A stretch of 64,000 nt of DNA from Miscanthus floridulus (lineage: Eukaryota > Streptophyta > Magnoliopsida > Poales > Poaceae), in the NCBI RefSeq assembly GCF_019320115.1, contig NC_089595.1:108020158-108084157 (forward strand), read 5' to 3'. The position numbers and the translations under genes were made by a program. Below, piece after piece: positions 1 through 11,212 of the stretch. Under the pieces are notes generated by a model. It saw only the letters and a program-made list of their open reading frames with translations, was not told the origin of the DNA and made no database searches. How positions within the stretch are numbered: the first letter of the stretch is position 1; each line of letters starts with the position of its first letter.

Positions 1-3000
1 TGTTTGCATCCAACACCTAAACTTAATGCAACAATATATATATGTAACATTAATACTTTAACTGAAATTTCGGAAATTAGGAGGCTTAATATGCTCCGGG
101 GCTTGCCTTTCACAAAGTTGCACGGACGGTGATCCGAGCACTCAACGGCGACCTCGTCTGGCACTTCTCCTGAAGGCTGCTCCTCCTGAATCTCCGGTGT
201 CGGCTGCTGCTGCTCGCTCGGTTCCTCGAATTCCAGCAGGGTCACTCCTTCCGGTACACCTATTGCATGCCGATGCACAAGATAAATATCATGGATGCAT
301 AAGGAATGACATGATGCTCATGATGAATGAATCACAGTAATTGTTTTAACGAAACATCACTGGACACTCGTTTACCGATTAAGAATAGCTCTATTCAAAC
401 CACTTTAAAACATGTATTAACTTAACTTGAAGAACAAGATCAACTTACCTAACTTGCATAACCTAAGATAAAGATGCTCATCTTCAGTTAAAGGCCTAAC
501 ACCTAGGAACATTACCACAAACTTAGAAATAGTAAAGACATACTTAAAATAACAGTTAAAGCTTTATATGCAAACGAGTAGTTCCTTAATTCAATCATAA
601 TCAGTGTTCTATAAATCCAAATGACTTGCATGAGGACATTCTGGAAAGCTTATGAAATTCTCTACAAATCATTTGTAAACATCAAAGCATGATTCAACAT
701 TTTACCAGGTCGAATTCTTTGATCAACAGAACTCTGTCCTCACAAGACAGAGAGTAAGCAAAACTGGAACCTAACTTTAAACAGCTGTAGTTTCTAAACT
801 ACTGGGCCAAATGCCCTCAAATTTTGACAGGAGCTAGATACATAATTTATACACAACTCTTGTATTCATCACATTCACAGAAAACCAATTTATCATGGGA
901 AACTTTATAAAGTTCCCAGATCTGTCCAGAAGGACACAATGCAAAAAGAAATAATTATTAACTTATGTGGTAAACACATAAACATACAAAACCAACTTTA
1001 CTAACTTATCATACATATCACAAGAACACCATAAAGTATAGTGCCCACTTCTAAATAAATTATTTCATATCCTTTTCTAATTTATTTAGTAAATTAGGTG
1101 ATTAAAGCAATATATAGTAAAAATCTATAAAAATTACAGTAGCTATTTCATGCTTCACATAGACTACCATAAAAATTTCAAAGCCATTGAGCAAGTATAA
1201 CAGCCTACACAAAAATGATAAGGCATAATGGCTTAAAATGGCATAATTAAGAAACCCTAATGAAAGGTGTCAAGCAACAGATTTCACATTTTTCCTAGCA
1301 TCATTCTAGCATAAGAATAGTACTCACCAAATTTTACCTATACTGGATCTATAGAAAAATTATAAAAATTCACACAAGATCCATCCATTAATAAAAGGAA
1401 ATTCTATAACTCAAAAACTACACATGCAATAGCTCTGAAATTTTAACCAGAGACTCTACTAAGCAAAAATAGATGACCCACAAAATTTCATAATTTTTGG
1501 ACCACAGAAACTCAAGATAAAATTCAAACAAGTTTGCATGCATCTAAAAACACATTTCAACGCCCTATTTAATTCATTCAAAATTTCTAAAACATGTGCT
1601 CATATAATATTTTTATTAAATACTAGACATTACTAGGAACTCAACAAAATTGGAACCATAGCATTTAGAGCTACCAATTAGGAGATACACATTTTTGAAT
1701 CATGCACACAATTCTGTGAAAAAACAAAATAAACAAAACCAAAAACAAGAAAATCAACTTCGCAACTGGGCCGGCCCGAACAGATCTGGCGGCCCACGAA
1801 GCCCACGCCCGCATACGCCAGCGCGGCCCAGAAGCAGCGCAGCCTAGGTCAGGCTCCCGCCTCTGCGCTTCAGCGGCTGACGATGGGGACCCGCACGTCA
1901 GTGAGAGAAACAGGGGAGGAGGGACGACCGGTGGCGTAGTTCGTCGCCGGTGGCTTCTCCGGCGAAGGCAACGGTGCCAACGTGTTCGCCTCACTCAAGC
2001 GCACCTAGGGGAACCATTTATTGCAGCTCATGACTTAGCTAGAGGGGGTGGTGACGGCCACGGCGGCGCGCGGCCACGGCATGGTCGGCTCCGGCGAGGC
2101 TACGGCATCATGGCCCTAGTGGCACACTCAACGAGCTTCAGCGTCACACCCAGAGGCTAGCGCAAGGGAGAGAAGGGGCGATAAGGGGCTCGAGCAGCAC
2201 GGACGCGTGCGAGCTCGGCCGGCGGCGGTCATGGCGACCCGGTGGGAGCCGCGCTCACGGGGAGATCTACCTGAGGCGAAAATGGAGTGGCGGTGGTGTC
2301 GCAGGCGTAGAGAGGTTCACGGCGGGGCTGTGGCTTGGATGAATCGGTTAATGGCGCTCGGTGATGGTGGATTTGGCTCGTCGGCGTCACGGTGTCCCGG
2401 TCGCCGTGCGCGCGGAGGAAGGGGACGGCAGTGAGGGAAATGGCGAGACACAGTGAGAGGGGCGAGGAGTTGGCCTTCTTCTGGAGCTCGGGCGCGCGAT
2501 GTGGAGCCTTCGGCAGAGCCTGCACGCCACGCGGCGAGAGTCGCCTAAGCCAGTCGGCCACCATGCTCACTGACCGTTTTCTGAAAACGACGATTCAGTC
2601 CTCGATTGATCCGACTGAGAGCGAGTATTCCTCGTGTCAACACGGCTAAACCAATGACCCGTGGCAAAAACTATGTACATGAAATTTGTAGGTGTACCAC
2701 CCATCTACAATTTCTTTTCAAGGACCACGACCTAATTCGCCATGGATCGGAAGTTACATCAAGCCAAAGATTGCTCAATCACACTGAAATTGCAGTCATG
2801 ACTTAGAATATTTTTCATTGTTGAATCAGCATGAAATTCTGACTTGTGGGCCATGGTTGAGCATGTTCCACACATTTTCATGAGTTGATCATAAAACAAT
2901 TTTTGTTCCTTCATAAATTAGCTACAACTTTTGTAAAGAGTGTACAGCCATGCAAAGTTTCCAAGTTGGTCTTTTGAATCAGTCAAACAGGGACACTCCA

Positions 3001-3462
3001 AGGGTCAATTCAAGTCAAACCTCCACTTGAGGGCATTTTGGTCATTTTGATCTACATGAACAATGTCCTAACAATTACCCTAAGTGTAGTTAAGGTGTAT
3101 TAGACCATGATCAACCACTTTACAAAATTGTTATACCACTTCTAATGATCACATGTGATAAAGAAATTAAAAACAAGCAATTCATTCATATGTTTCAATT
3201 TCATGTTTCACATGTTTCAGGACCTTGTGGTTATTTTATACTTGTCATATTACTACCATGTTGCCATGTTTCATGGTATAAGAAACTCAGGTTGCATTCA
3301 CATGTTACACCATTACTATTCACAACACTCAAGTATGAAACATACACAATTGGAAAATGTTGCATATGCATGTTTCAGTAACAAAGGCATGATGAGATAG
3401 ATGATGCACATGTTTATGAAACGAAATGCAATTAGTGGAAGCCAAACACCTAGGGTGTTACA
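1..3462 (-). mobile_element. Element D: start of a very long Ty3/gypsy LTR (incomplete at window edge)
   Basis: On the minus strand the sequence begins TGTAACACCCTAGGTGTT at 3462, the usual TG start of a long grass gypsy LTR. It runs leftward as non-coding DNA out of the window. An AT-rich half (about 60-1760 and 2640-3460) surrounds a GC-rich block (about 1760-2600) whose short ORFs show no recognisable domain. A block around 20-110 (aacttaatgca... ggggcttgcct) is shared with element I near 62820-62890, so D and I are related LTRs. Joining D's start to I's end suggests a full LTR of roughly 4.8 kb, which fits Del/Tekay-like elements (inference). No primer-binding site is visible, so 5', 3' or solo status cannot be decided. 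Confidence 0.7.
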
Positions 3463-3998
3463 GAACGCCTTCTTGCTCGACTGGACGCTGGATCGCCATA
3501 TGATCGGACATAGAAACGTAGAGTCCAACCACTCCTTCAGCTTCTGTTCACCACCTGTGAACTGATCGGACGCTGGACATCAGAGTCCGGTGCAGGCTTC
3601 GGTCACTCTTTTTCCAGCAAAACTTCAATGTCCTTCGTGCTGCCTATTCCCAATCAAGTCCCAACTTCAATGAGATCCAAATAAACACCAATTGGGACTG
3701 ATGTGAGTGACCTCTCTCAAACCCTCAAAAATTTTCAAAATATTTTGCCTTAGGCTATAATTCTTTTTAAGAAAATAGACAATAAGAGGGCAATTGAAGA
3801 TAAACGACAAAACAACATTCATGCATATGCAATGCAATACTTGGAAGTAAATCTAGTTGCTTGTCAAGTTTGATCCAAGGTTAAGCTTCTTCACACGCTT
3901 TACGGCGGTTATCTTAACCATGTTAGACAAGCCCTATATGCATTACCAAAGATTAAACATGTTGTATATTACAATGCAATGCAAGGGACAACACAAGC
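3463..3998 (-). other. Element A: 3' non-coding region
   Basis: There is no coding capacity here. Two stretches (about 3475-3500 and 3560-3600) carry the GGACGCTGG / GTCCGG words that also make up the minisatellite inside this family's LTRs. A block at 3865-3920 (gatccaaggttaagcttctt) matches the 3' non-coding region of element C near 50600. No polypurine tract followed by a TGAAAGCATC LTR start is present before D begins. Confidence 0.7.
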
Positions 3999-5489
3999 TC
4001 ATCTTTTAGTGAAGTTACTGAAATCAAGTACATTGAGTTCATTCCGCAATCTACAAAATGTTGCCTCATCTAGCGGTTTAGTGAAGATATCCGCCAATTG
4101 ATCCTCGGTCCTTACACCTTCTAGTGAAATATCATTTTTTGCAACATGATCTCTAAGAAAGTGATGGCGGATATCTATGTGCTTGGTGTGAGAGTGTTGA
4201 ACCAGATTATTTACAAGTTTTACCGCACTTTCATTGTCACACAAAAGAGGTACTTTTTCTAGAACTACACCATAGTCTAGCAAAGTTTGTTTCATATAAA
4301 GTATTTGTGCACAACAAGCACCCATGGCAATGTATTCCGCTTCAGTGGTGGACAAAGCCACACTATTTTGTTTCTTGGAGGACCAAGACACAAGTGATCT
4401 ACCAAGCAAATGGTACCCTTCGGATGTGCTTTTTCTATCAACTTTGCATCCGGCATAATCCGAATCGGAATAGCCAAGTAATTCAAATATAGCTCCTTTG
4501 GGATACCAAAGGCCAATGCTTGGTGTGTGCTTAAGATACCTAAGGATTCTTTTTATGGCAATTAAATGAGTTTCCTTAGGCTTAGCTTGAAATCTAGCAC
4601 ACATACACACACTAAACATGATGTCAGGCCTAGATGCGGTTAAATATAACAAGCTACCAATCATAGAGTGGTAGAAAGTTTGATCAACCGTGTTACCTCC
4701 CTCATCTAGGTCGAGATGTCCATTAGTTGGCATTGGAGTCTTGATTGGCTTACATTCATCCATTTTGAATCTCTTGAGAAGATTTTTTGTATATTTCTCT
4801 TGAGAGATGAAAATTCCTTCTCTCATTTGCTTGACTTGAAAACCAAGAAAGAATGTAAGCTCTCCAATCATTGACATCTCGAACTCTTTTAACATCAATT
4901 CACCAAACTCTTTGCAAGAATCTTTATTTGATGATCCAAAGATGATATCATCAACATACACTTGACAAATGAAGATATGCCCATCAAGCTTCTTGGTGAA
5001 TAGTGTGGTGTCGACCTTTCCAATGGTGAAGCCCTTCTCAATGAGGAAGTCTCGAAGACGCTCATACCATGCTCTTGGGGCTTGCTTAAGCCCATATAGC
5101 GCCTTGGACAACCTATAAACATGATTAGGATATCTAGGGTCTTCAAACCTAGGAGGTTGATCAACATAGACTAGTTCATTAATAAAGCCATTTAAAAATG
5201 CACTTTTCACATCTATTTGATAAAGTTTCATTTCATGATGTGATGCATATGCAAGGAGGATACGAATGGCTTCTAGTCTTGCAACCGGTGCAAAGGTCTC
5301 TCCAAAATCCAAACCTTCAACTTGAGAGAACCCCTTTGCAACTAGTCTTGCCTTGTTCCTCACGACAACGCCTTGATCATCTTGCTTGTTGCGGAACACC
5401 CACTTTGTTCCAATGACTCTTGCACCTTTTGGTCGCTCTTCAAGAGTCCAAACTTCATTGCGGGTGAAGTTGTTCAACTCTTCATGCAT
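3999..5489 (-). CDS. Element A: reverse transcriptase-RNase H part of copia polyprotein
   Basis: An uninterrupted 496-residue stretch of the pol polyprotein. It starts in the pre-RT linker (MHEELNNFTRNEVWTLEERP) and enters the copia RT domain (RVT_2): GTKWVFRNK near residue 27, KSAFLNGFINE near 100, and the catalytic YVDDI near residue 178. The RNase H part follows, with GYSDSDYAGC near 337 and ALSTTEAEYIAMGACC near 373, and it ends with the usual HIDIRHHFLRDH and QLADIFTKPL motifs. The methionine is internal, not the natural start; the frame upstream is closed by a stop at 5586-5588. In life this part copies element RNA into DNA within cytoplasmic particles. All visible catalytic residues are intact, unlike the equivalent region of element C. 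Confidence 0.92.
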   Translation of the reverse strand: MHEELNNFTRNEVWTLEERPKGARVIGTKWVFRNKQDDQGVVVRNKARLVAKGFSQVEGLDFGETFAPVARLEAIRILLAYASHHEMKLYQIDVKSAFLNGFINELVYVDQPPRFEDPRYPNHVYRLSKALYGLKQAPRAWYERLRDFLIEKGFTIGKVDTTLFTKKLDGHIFICQVYVDDIIFGSSNKDSCKEFGELMLKEFEMSMIGELTFFLGFQVKQMREGIFISQEKYTKNLLKRFKMDECKPIKTPMPTNGHLDLDEGGNTVDQTFYHSMIGSLLYLTASRPDIMFSVCMCARFQAKPKETHLIAIKRILRYLKHTPSIGLWYPKGAIFELLGYSDSDYAGCKVDRKSTSEGYHLLGRSLVSWSSKKQNSVALSTTEAEYIAMGACCAQILYMKQTLLDYGVVLEKVPLLCDNESAVKLVNNLVQHSHTKHIDIRHHFLRDHVAKNDISLEGVRTEDQLADIFTKPLDEATFCRLRNELNVLDFSNFTKR

Positions 5490-5585
5490 GGCATTTATCC
5501 AATCCGGATCTTGAAGAGCTTCTTCTACCTTTGTAGGCTCATAACAAGAGACAAAAGAGTGATGTGCAATAAATGAAGCAAGTTT

Positions 5586-7200
5586 TTATGAGCGAGTCAT
5601 TACTCCCTTTGATGGACTCCCTATGATGAGATCTTGTGGATGATCTTGCAGTAGAGGTGTATTTCTTCTATTGACCACTTGAGGGGAAGGTTGTGGAGCA
5701 TCAACATCTTGTGCTTGTACCACCATTTGCTCATGGGAGACATGGGTATCTTCATTTTCTACTCTCCCATCTTTATCACCATCTTGTGGCACATTTGATG
5801 AAGAAGATGGATCAATCACTTGTACATCATCTTCATCATCTTTTGGCTTGATGTCTCCAACCGGAATGTGCTTCATAGCCTGCCTCAATGGTTCATCACC
5901 TACATCATCAAGATTCTCATGTGCTCCTTGGGAGCCGTTAGATTCTTCAAATTCCACATCATATGTTTCTTCAACCAAGTCGGTGGCATGATTAAATACT
6001 CTATATGCTTTGGACTTTGATGAGTAACCAACAAGAAAACCAATATCACAACGTCTTTGAAACTTCCCTAGGTGTTGCCACTTCTTGTAGATGTATTGCA
6101 ACCAAACACCCTAAAGAAGGAGACGTCTGGCTTCTTCCCATTGAGCAACTCATAAGGTGTCTTGCCAAGAAACTTTTGAAGAAATACGTGGTTTGATGCA
6201 TAGCATGCGGTGTTGATTGCTTCCGCCCATAGAGCTTCGGGGGTGTTGTACTCATCTAACATTGTTCTTGCAAGAGTGATCAATGTCCGGTTCTTTCTCT
6301 CAACTACACCATTTTGTTGAGGAGTGTAAGTTGCAGAGACCTCATTCTTGATCCCAACTTCATCACAATAGGCTTCTATGTTTGTGTTGTCAAATTCCTT
6401 CCCATTGTCACTTCTAATCTTCTCGAGCTTCACTTCAAATTCATTTTGTGCTCTCTTGGCAAACTTCTTGAAGCATGATGCAACTTCAGATTTGTCATGA
6501 AGGAAGAATACCCATGTATACCTTGAATAGTCATCAACAATCACAAGACAATAAAGATTTTCTCCCAAACTCTTGTATGTTGTTGGTCCAAATAAGTCCA
6601 TGTGAAGGAGTTCTATCACTCTTGTGGTTGACATGAAAGCTTTTGTTGGATGGGTGTTTGCAACTTGCTTGCCGGCTTGACATGCACTACAAAGCTTGTC
6701 CTTTTCAAACTTCACATCCTTCAACCCTCTCACCAAATCATTCTTCATTAGCTTCTTGAGTGAGCTCATCCCAACATGAGCAAGTCTTCTATGCCATAGC
6801 CACCCAAGTGTTGTTTTGGTGAATAGGCAAGTCTTCAAATTTGCATCTTCGGAGGTGAAGTCCACTAGATATAGGTTGGTGTATCTAAATCCTTTAAATA
6901 TCACTTGATCATCATCCTTCTTGGATACAACAACTTCCTTCTCGATAAACAAGCATTGGAAACCAAGATCACACAATTGTCCAATGGATAGCAAGTTGAA
7001 GCTCAATGAAGCAACATATAGCACATTGGAGATTGAATGGTCATTTGATATTGCCACTTTGCCCAATCCTTTAACCTTACCCTTTGAATTATCTCCAAAT
7101 GTGATTCTTTCTTATCCATCTACTTCTTCATCTAGTGAGGTGAATATACGAGGATCACCGGTCATATGTTGTGTGCAACCACTATCAATAACCCAATGAC
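5586..7200 (-). pseudogene. Element A: protease-integrase region of copia polyprotein, broken
   Basis: The minus strand encodes the aspartic protease core VIDSGCTQHMTGDP around 7145-7200, with DSG intact. A TAA at 7112-7114 sits where DGQERI would be expected. An open stretch (7066 to 6068) carries the GAG_pre-integrase motif WLWHRRLAHVGM, the zinc-binding CSACQAGK, and integrase residues: D in HMDLFGP, D in RSDNGKEF and E in GVVERKNRTL. A frameshift near 6070-6100 moves the reading into the linker frame (6101 to 5586, starting RRCDIGFLVGYSSKSKAYRV). Another stop at 5586-5588 separates this from the RT. Gene order PR-INT-RT-RH is diagnostic of Ty1/copia. Confidence 0.9.
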
Positions 7201-7222
7201 TTCCACCGGTCTTGTAGTTCAT

Positions 7223-9601
7223 CTACACACAAGAGATCAATCTTTTAGGAACCCAAACTTGTTGAGGGCCCTTCACCTTCTCAATAAGTGACTTTGCAAC
7301 CCAAATTTTCTTAGGCCTATTCTTGTTTGGAGGTCCTAAGAACATGACTTTCATCTTTCCACTAGAATCCTTTCTAAGCATGTAGTGAGCATTGAAGGCA
7401 AAAGGTCTAGCATGCTTGGGCAAGGGTTGTGGTGGTGGAGTTTGGCACTCATGGGCAAAGTGGCCATCTTGTCCACACTCAAAGCATCTCTTTGGCTTTG
7501 GCTTTGACTTGTGTTGTTGTTGAGCTTGAGCCTTCTTCTCTTGGTTTGCCAAGTACCCAATGCCACTTCTATCCATCTTCATGACGGTGTTCATAAGTAG
7601 CTCACTTTGAAGATGCTTGCCTCTTGTGAATTTGCTCAATCCAATCTTAAGATGCTCTTTCTCCATCTTGAGATTCTTGTTCTCTTCCTTGAGAGCATCA
7701 TTGTTTTTCTCTTCCTTGAGGTTCTTGTTTTCTTCTTTTAGGTTCACATTCTCAAGAATCAAATCACCATCATGATCATGAGTTTCTAGCACAATAGTGT
7801 TGTGGCTTTTGATCTCTTCAAGATCTTTCTTGAGCTTTTCATTGTCATTCTTGAGCTTAACAAACTTATCATAGTCATCGGCCTCAACCACTTGCTTGCC
7901 CTTGCTACTAGAACTTTGCTCAATGCTCTCAATGATCAAATCATCACATGATGTAGCTATATCAATCTTAACAACATCGTTAGTAGCATCATGTGGCTCA
8001 TTGGATAGAAATTCTTGAGCAATGACAAGAGTATCATGATTAATCTTAAGAGTATTATATTCTTCTTTTAGCTTGTTGTGGCTAGTGATGAGTTTATCAT
8101 GTTTATCTTTAAGCTCTTTCTTAGAAGATTTGAGCTCTTTGAGTTTAGATGACATAGCATCATTTGCTTCTCTAAGCTCAACATTAGCCTTTTCGGTTTT
8201 ATCACATTTGGCTAAAAGAGAATCATTTTTAACTTCTAGCTTTTCATTTTTAGCTCTAGTCTTTATAATGATCTTAGTGTATTGTTTTAGCAATTTAGCA
8301 AGATCATCATAAGAAGGTTATTCATATTCATCATCCCTATCACTATCATCATTGCTAGCACATTCATCATCACTACTATCATCATCATTTGATACCTTGC
8401 GTTCACCTTTGGCCATAAGGCATAGGTGTGTAGAGGATGATGGCGGTGGTGGCGGTAGAGATGATGAAGAGTCGATAACAATGGCGGACACCTTCTCATT
8501 GTCACTATCATCATCGGATGAGCCACTAGATGAATCAATGTCCGTGAGCCAATCACCGACGATGTATGCCTTTCCATTTTTCTTCTTCTTGCCATCTCTC
8601 TTCTTGTATGGCTTGTTTTTCTTCTTCTCTTCTTCTTCTTCATTACTTGAGTCATCTTTCTTGCCCTTGTACTTGTTCTTGAACTTGTCTTTCTTGGGCT
8701 TGGTGCATTGGTGTGCTAGATGACCAAGTTCTCCACAATTGAAGCAATCCATCTCGGAGATTGGCTTCCTTCTAGAGCTTGTGAAGAACTTCTTCTTCTT
8801 GCCATCGAACTTGATGCCACTCTTGTTTAGCTTCTTTAGCATCTTGGCGGTTTTTCTCACCATGAGAGCAAGACGTGCATCATCGACTTCATCCTCACTT
8901 GAGCTCTCATACTCAAGCCTTGCTTTGCCCTTTTCTTGACTAGCTTTGAATGCTAAATCTTTGTCTTTCTTCTTAGTAGAGGATGAGCCATCTTGTGGTG
9001 TGATGTGCATGTACATCTCATGAGCATTGATCTTTCCCAAGATTTGTGTCGGTGTAGCAGTGGAAAGATCACCTTGATGTAGCACGGTCACAATATGCCC
9101 ATATTTGTCAATGGGGAGGACACTCAAAATCTTTCTTACAACATCGGATGGTTGCATTTGAGTGAGTCTAAGCCCATTGACTTCCTCTACAAGAACATTC
9201 AAACGTGAATACATCTCATTAGCACATTCTTTAGGAAGCATCTCAAAAGAGTTAAGCTTTTTCATGACGAGATGATAGCGTTCCTCACGCTCACTCTTTG
9301 TTCCCTCATGGAGCGCACAAACGTCCGACCATAGTGCATGGGCGTCTTTGTGGTTCCTCACCTGGTTGAACACATCTTTGCAAAGGCCTCTAAAGATGGT
9401 GTTTCGAGCCTTTGCATTCCATTTTTTGTAATTCACCTCATCGCCTTATAGGTGAGTAGCATCCCGAGGTTTTGGGAAGCCTTGTGAGGCGGCTCTAAGT
9501 ATTCCCACATCTAGAGCTTCTAGGTACGCCTCCATGCGGATTTTCCAATAAGGAAAATCATCCCCCTCAAAGATAGGAGGAGGTCCATTCCCATGAGACA
9601 T
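7223..9601 (-). pseudogene. Element A: gag polyprotein with two CCHC knuckles and a coiled coil, broken by stops
   Basis: The inferred start is the ATG at 9599-9601 (MSHGNGPPPIFEGDDFPYWK), a UBN2/DUF4219-type copia gag beginning. A TAA at 9446-9448 replaces a Gln codon (ATHL*GDEVN). From 9436 the frame is open to a TAA at 8318-8320 and includes the knuckle CFNCGELGHLAHQC followed by a Lys- and Asp/Ser-rich tail. The continuation (8293 to 7223) is a long heptad-like coiled coil rich in Lys, Glu and Leu, then a second knuckle CFECGQDGHFAHEC. Gag forms the particle and binds element RNA. Element B has a Ser where A has the 8318 stop (FESPSYDDL), showing that this stop is a mutation. The coiled coil should not be read as a host motor or SMC protein. 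Confidence 0.88.
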
Positions 9602-9634
9602 CTTTCTCTAGGCGGTTAAGCCTAAATACGTGAG

Positions 9635-9654
9635 CACGAGGCTCTGATACCAAT
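9635..9654 (-). other. Element A: primer-binding site
   Basis: On the minus strand ATTGGTATCAGAGCCTCGTG directly follows the LTR end (CTTTCA). TGGTATCAGAGC is the standard complement of the 3' end of plant initiator tRNA-Met. Confidence 0.9.
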
Positions 9655-11212
9655 TGAAAGAATCAAGATGCCCAAGAGGGGGGTGAATTGGGCTAATTCT
9701 AAATTTCTTTGCAATAATTAAACCCTACGGGTAGCTCAATTAACCCCTTGTGCCTAGAAAGTGTTTCTAATACTCTACCGCACAAAAAGTCTTGCAACCT
9801 AAGTTCCAATCCTACTCTAGAATGGCAATTCTATGAATGTAAAGACAAGAATTGAATTGCTCAAAGTAAAGAGAGAAGGAGGAACGCAGTGATGTTTTAC
9901 TGAGGTATCGGAGAGTCGCCACTCCCCACTAGTCCTCGTTGGAGCACCCACGCAAGGGTGTAGCTCCCCCTTGATCCGCGCAAGGATCAAGTGCTCTCTA
10001 CGGGTTGATTCTTTGACACTCCGTCATGTTGAATCACCCACAACCACTCACAACTTGAGTTGGGTCATCCACAAGCTCCGCCGGATCATCACCAAGCTCC
10101 CAATCACCACCAAGCCATCTAGGTGATGGCGAACACCAAGAGTAACAAGCATGAACTCTCACTTGACCACGACAAGCCTAATGAGAAGGGTGGATGCACA
10201 CTTTGCTACTCTTGCTTTCACTAATGAGGGCTCTCTTTGGGATTCTCAAATCTCAATCACCTCACTAGGACCTTGCTCTTCTTGGCACTCTCTAAGGTGT
10301 TTCTCAACTGTTGGAATGAGCAAAAGTACCCCCTCACATGAATGGAGGAAATATTTATAACATGGGGTGAGAAACAAACCGCTATGTGCCTCTATGGGGT
10401 GACCGGATGCTCCGGTCATGTTGACCGGATGCTCCGGTCAGTACACCCCGAACTCCAGTGTTAAAATGGTGACCGGATGCTGGACAGCGTCCGGTCAGCA
10501 CTGACCGGATGCGTCCAATCACAATTTTCCTCCTCTAGAACCTTACTGATGTCAATCGGACGCTGGACCCCCAGCGTCCGGTCACTTGCTGCTCAGCGTC
10601 CGGTCAGCACTGACCGGACACGTTCGATCAGGATTTTCCCTCTTTGGGACCTTACTGGAGTCGACCGGACGCTGGGACCCAGCATCCGGTCACTCACCTC
10701 TCAATGTCTGGTCGCACCAGACAACTTCACCTTGATCAAATGAACTGACCGGACTCTGAGCCAGCGTCCGGTCAGTATTTGACCCTCCATTCACTTCCAC
10801 TTCTCGATCATACGTGAATGAAGTTTGCTCCATTGGATCTAAGGGCTATTTTGGAGCTACCTAGTGCTAGATTTAGCAAGTGTGCACCACACCAAACTCA
10901 CTAGACTCACCTAGGTCAAGCTACCCATCCATACGCCCCTTAATAGTATGGCCAAAGGAAAAACAAAGTCCTAAACTACTCTAAGTGTCTCTTCAACACC
11001 AAATGCCACTGAGAACTAGTCCATCCTTAACGTTGTCGTCCATCCTTTGAAAACCGAAACGATTCCCATCGTAGGGGCATGACAACCATGATTGCCCAAT
11101 CGATCTCCATTACCATGACCTAACTTAATTGCCTCTACAAAACACACGTTAGTTATAGTAATCTTGTATTGTCTTAATCACCGAAATCCAACTAGGGGCC
11201 TAGATGCTTTCA
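9655..11212 (-). repeat. Element A: 5' LTR (1558 bp)
   Basis: Bounded by TGAAAG...CTTTCA inverted ends; on the minus strand it starts TGAAAGCATCTAGGCCCC and ends at the primer-binding site. An internal minisatellite (about 10387-10790) is built of GACCGGACGCTGG / CCAGCGTCCGGTCA words, giving strong inverted symmetry. The same LTR family flanks element B (13100-14711). Confidence 0.92.
10351..10359 (-). promoter_or_regulatory. Element A: LTR TATA box candidate
   Basis: TATAAATAT on the minus strand, just downstream (in the transcription sense) of the GACCGG minisatellite. The equivalent position in B's LTR (13808-13815) also reads TATAAATA, so the motif is conserved between copies. Confidence 0.6.

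Larger units (their letters stand above)
3463..11212 (-). mobile_element. Element A: Ty1/copia retrotransposon, 3' LTR not in window
   Basis: Reading on the minus strand: 5' LTR (9655-11212), primer-binding site complementary to initiator tRNA-Met, gag with CCHC knuckles and a long coiled coil, protease, integrase, reverse transcriptase and RNase H, then about 535 bp of 3' non-coding DNA. It is cut at 3462 by the start of gypsy LTR D, so its 3' LTR must lie further left, or be deleted. A sits inside the gag of element B, a member of the same family. Several single-base stops and a frameshift make it non-autonomous now. Confidence 0.9.

Noticed and set aside
7223..8293. Long coiled-coil protein resembling a kinesin, myosin or SMC fragment
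   Set aside because: It ends in a CCHC knuckle and continues the copia gag frame; the equivalent is present in element B.
9635..9654. tRNA-like signal at the primer-binding sites
   Set aside because: Only the complement of a tRNA 3' end is present; no cloverleaf, so these are priming sites and not tRNA genes.
10387..10790. Regular repeat/spacer look reminiscent of a CRISPR array (also 48955-49370 and 59915-60215)
   Set aside because: Units vary in length and sequence, are palindromic LTR minisatellites in a plant genome, and there are no cas genes.
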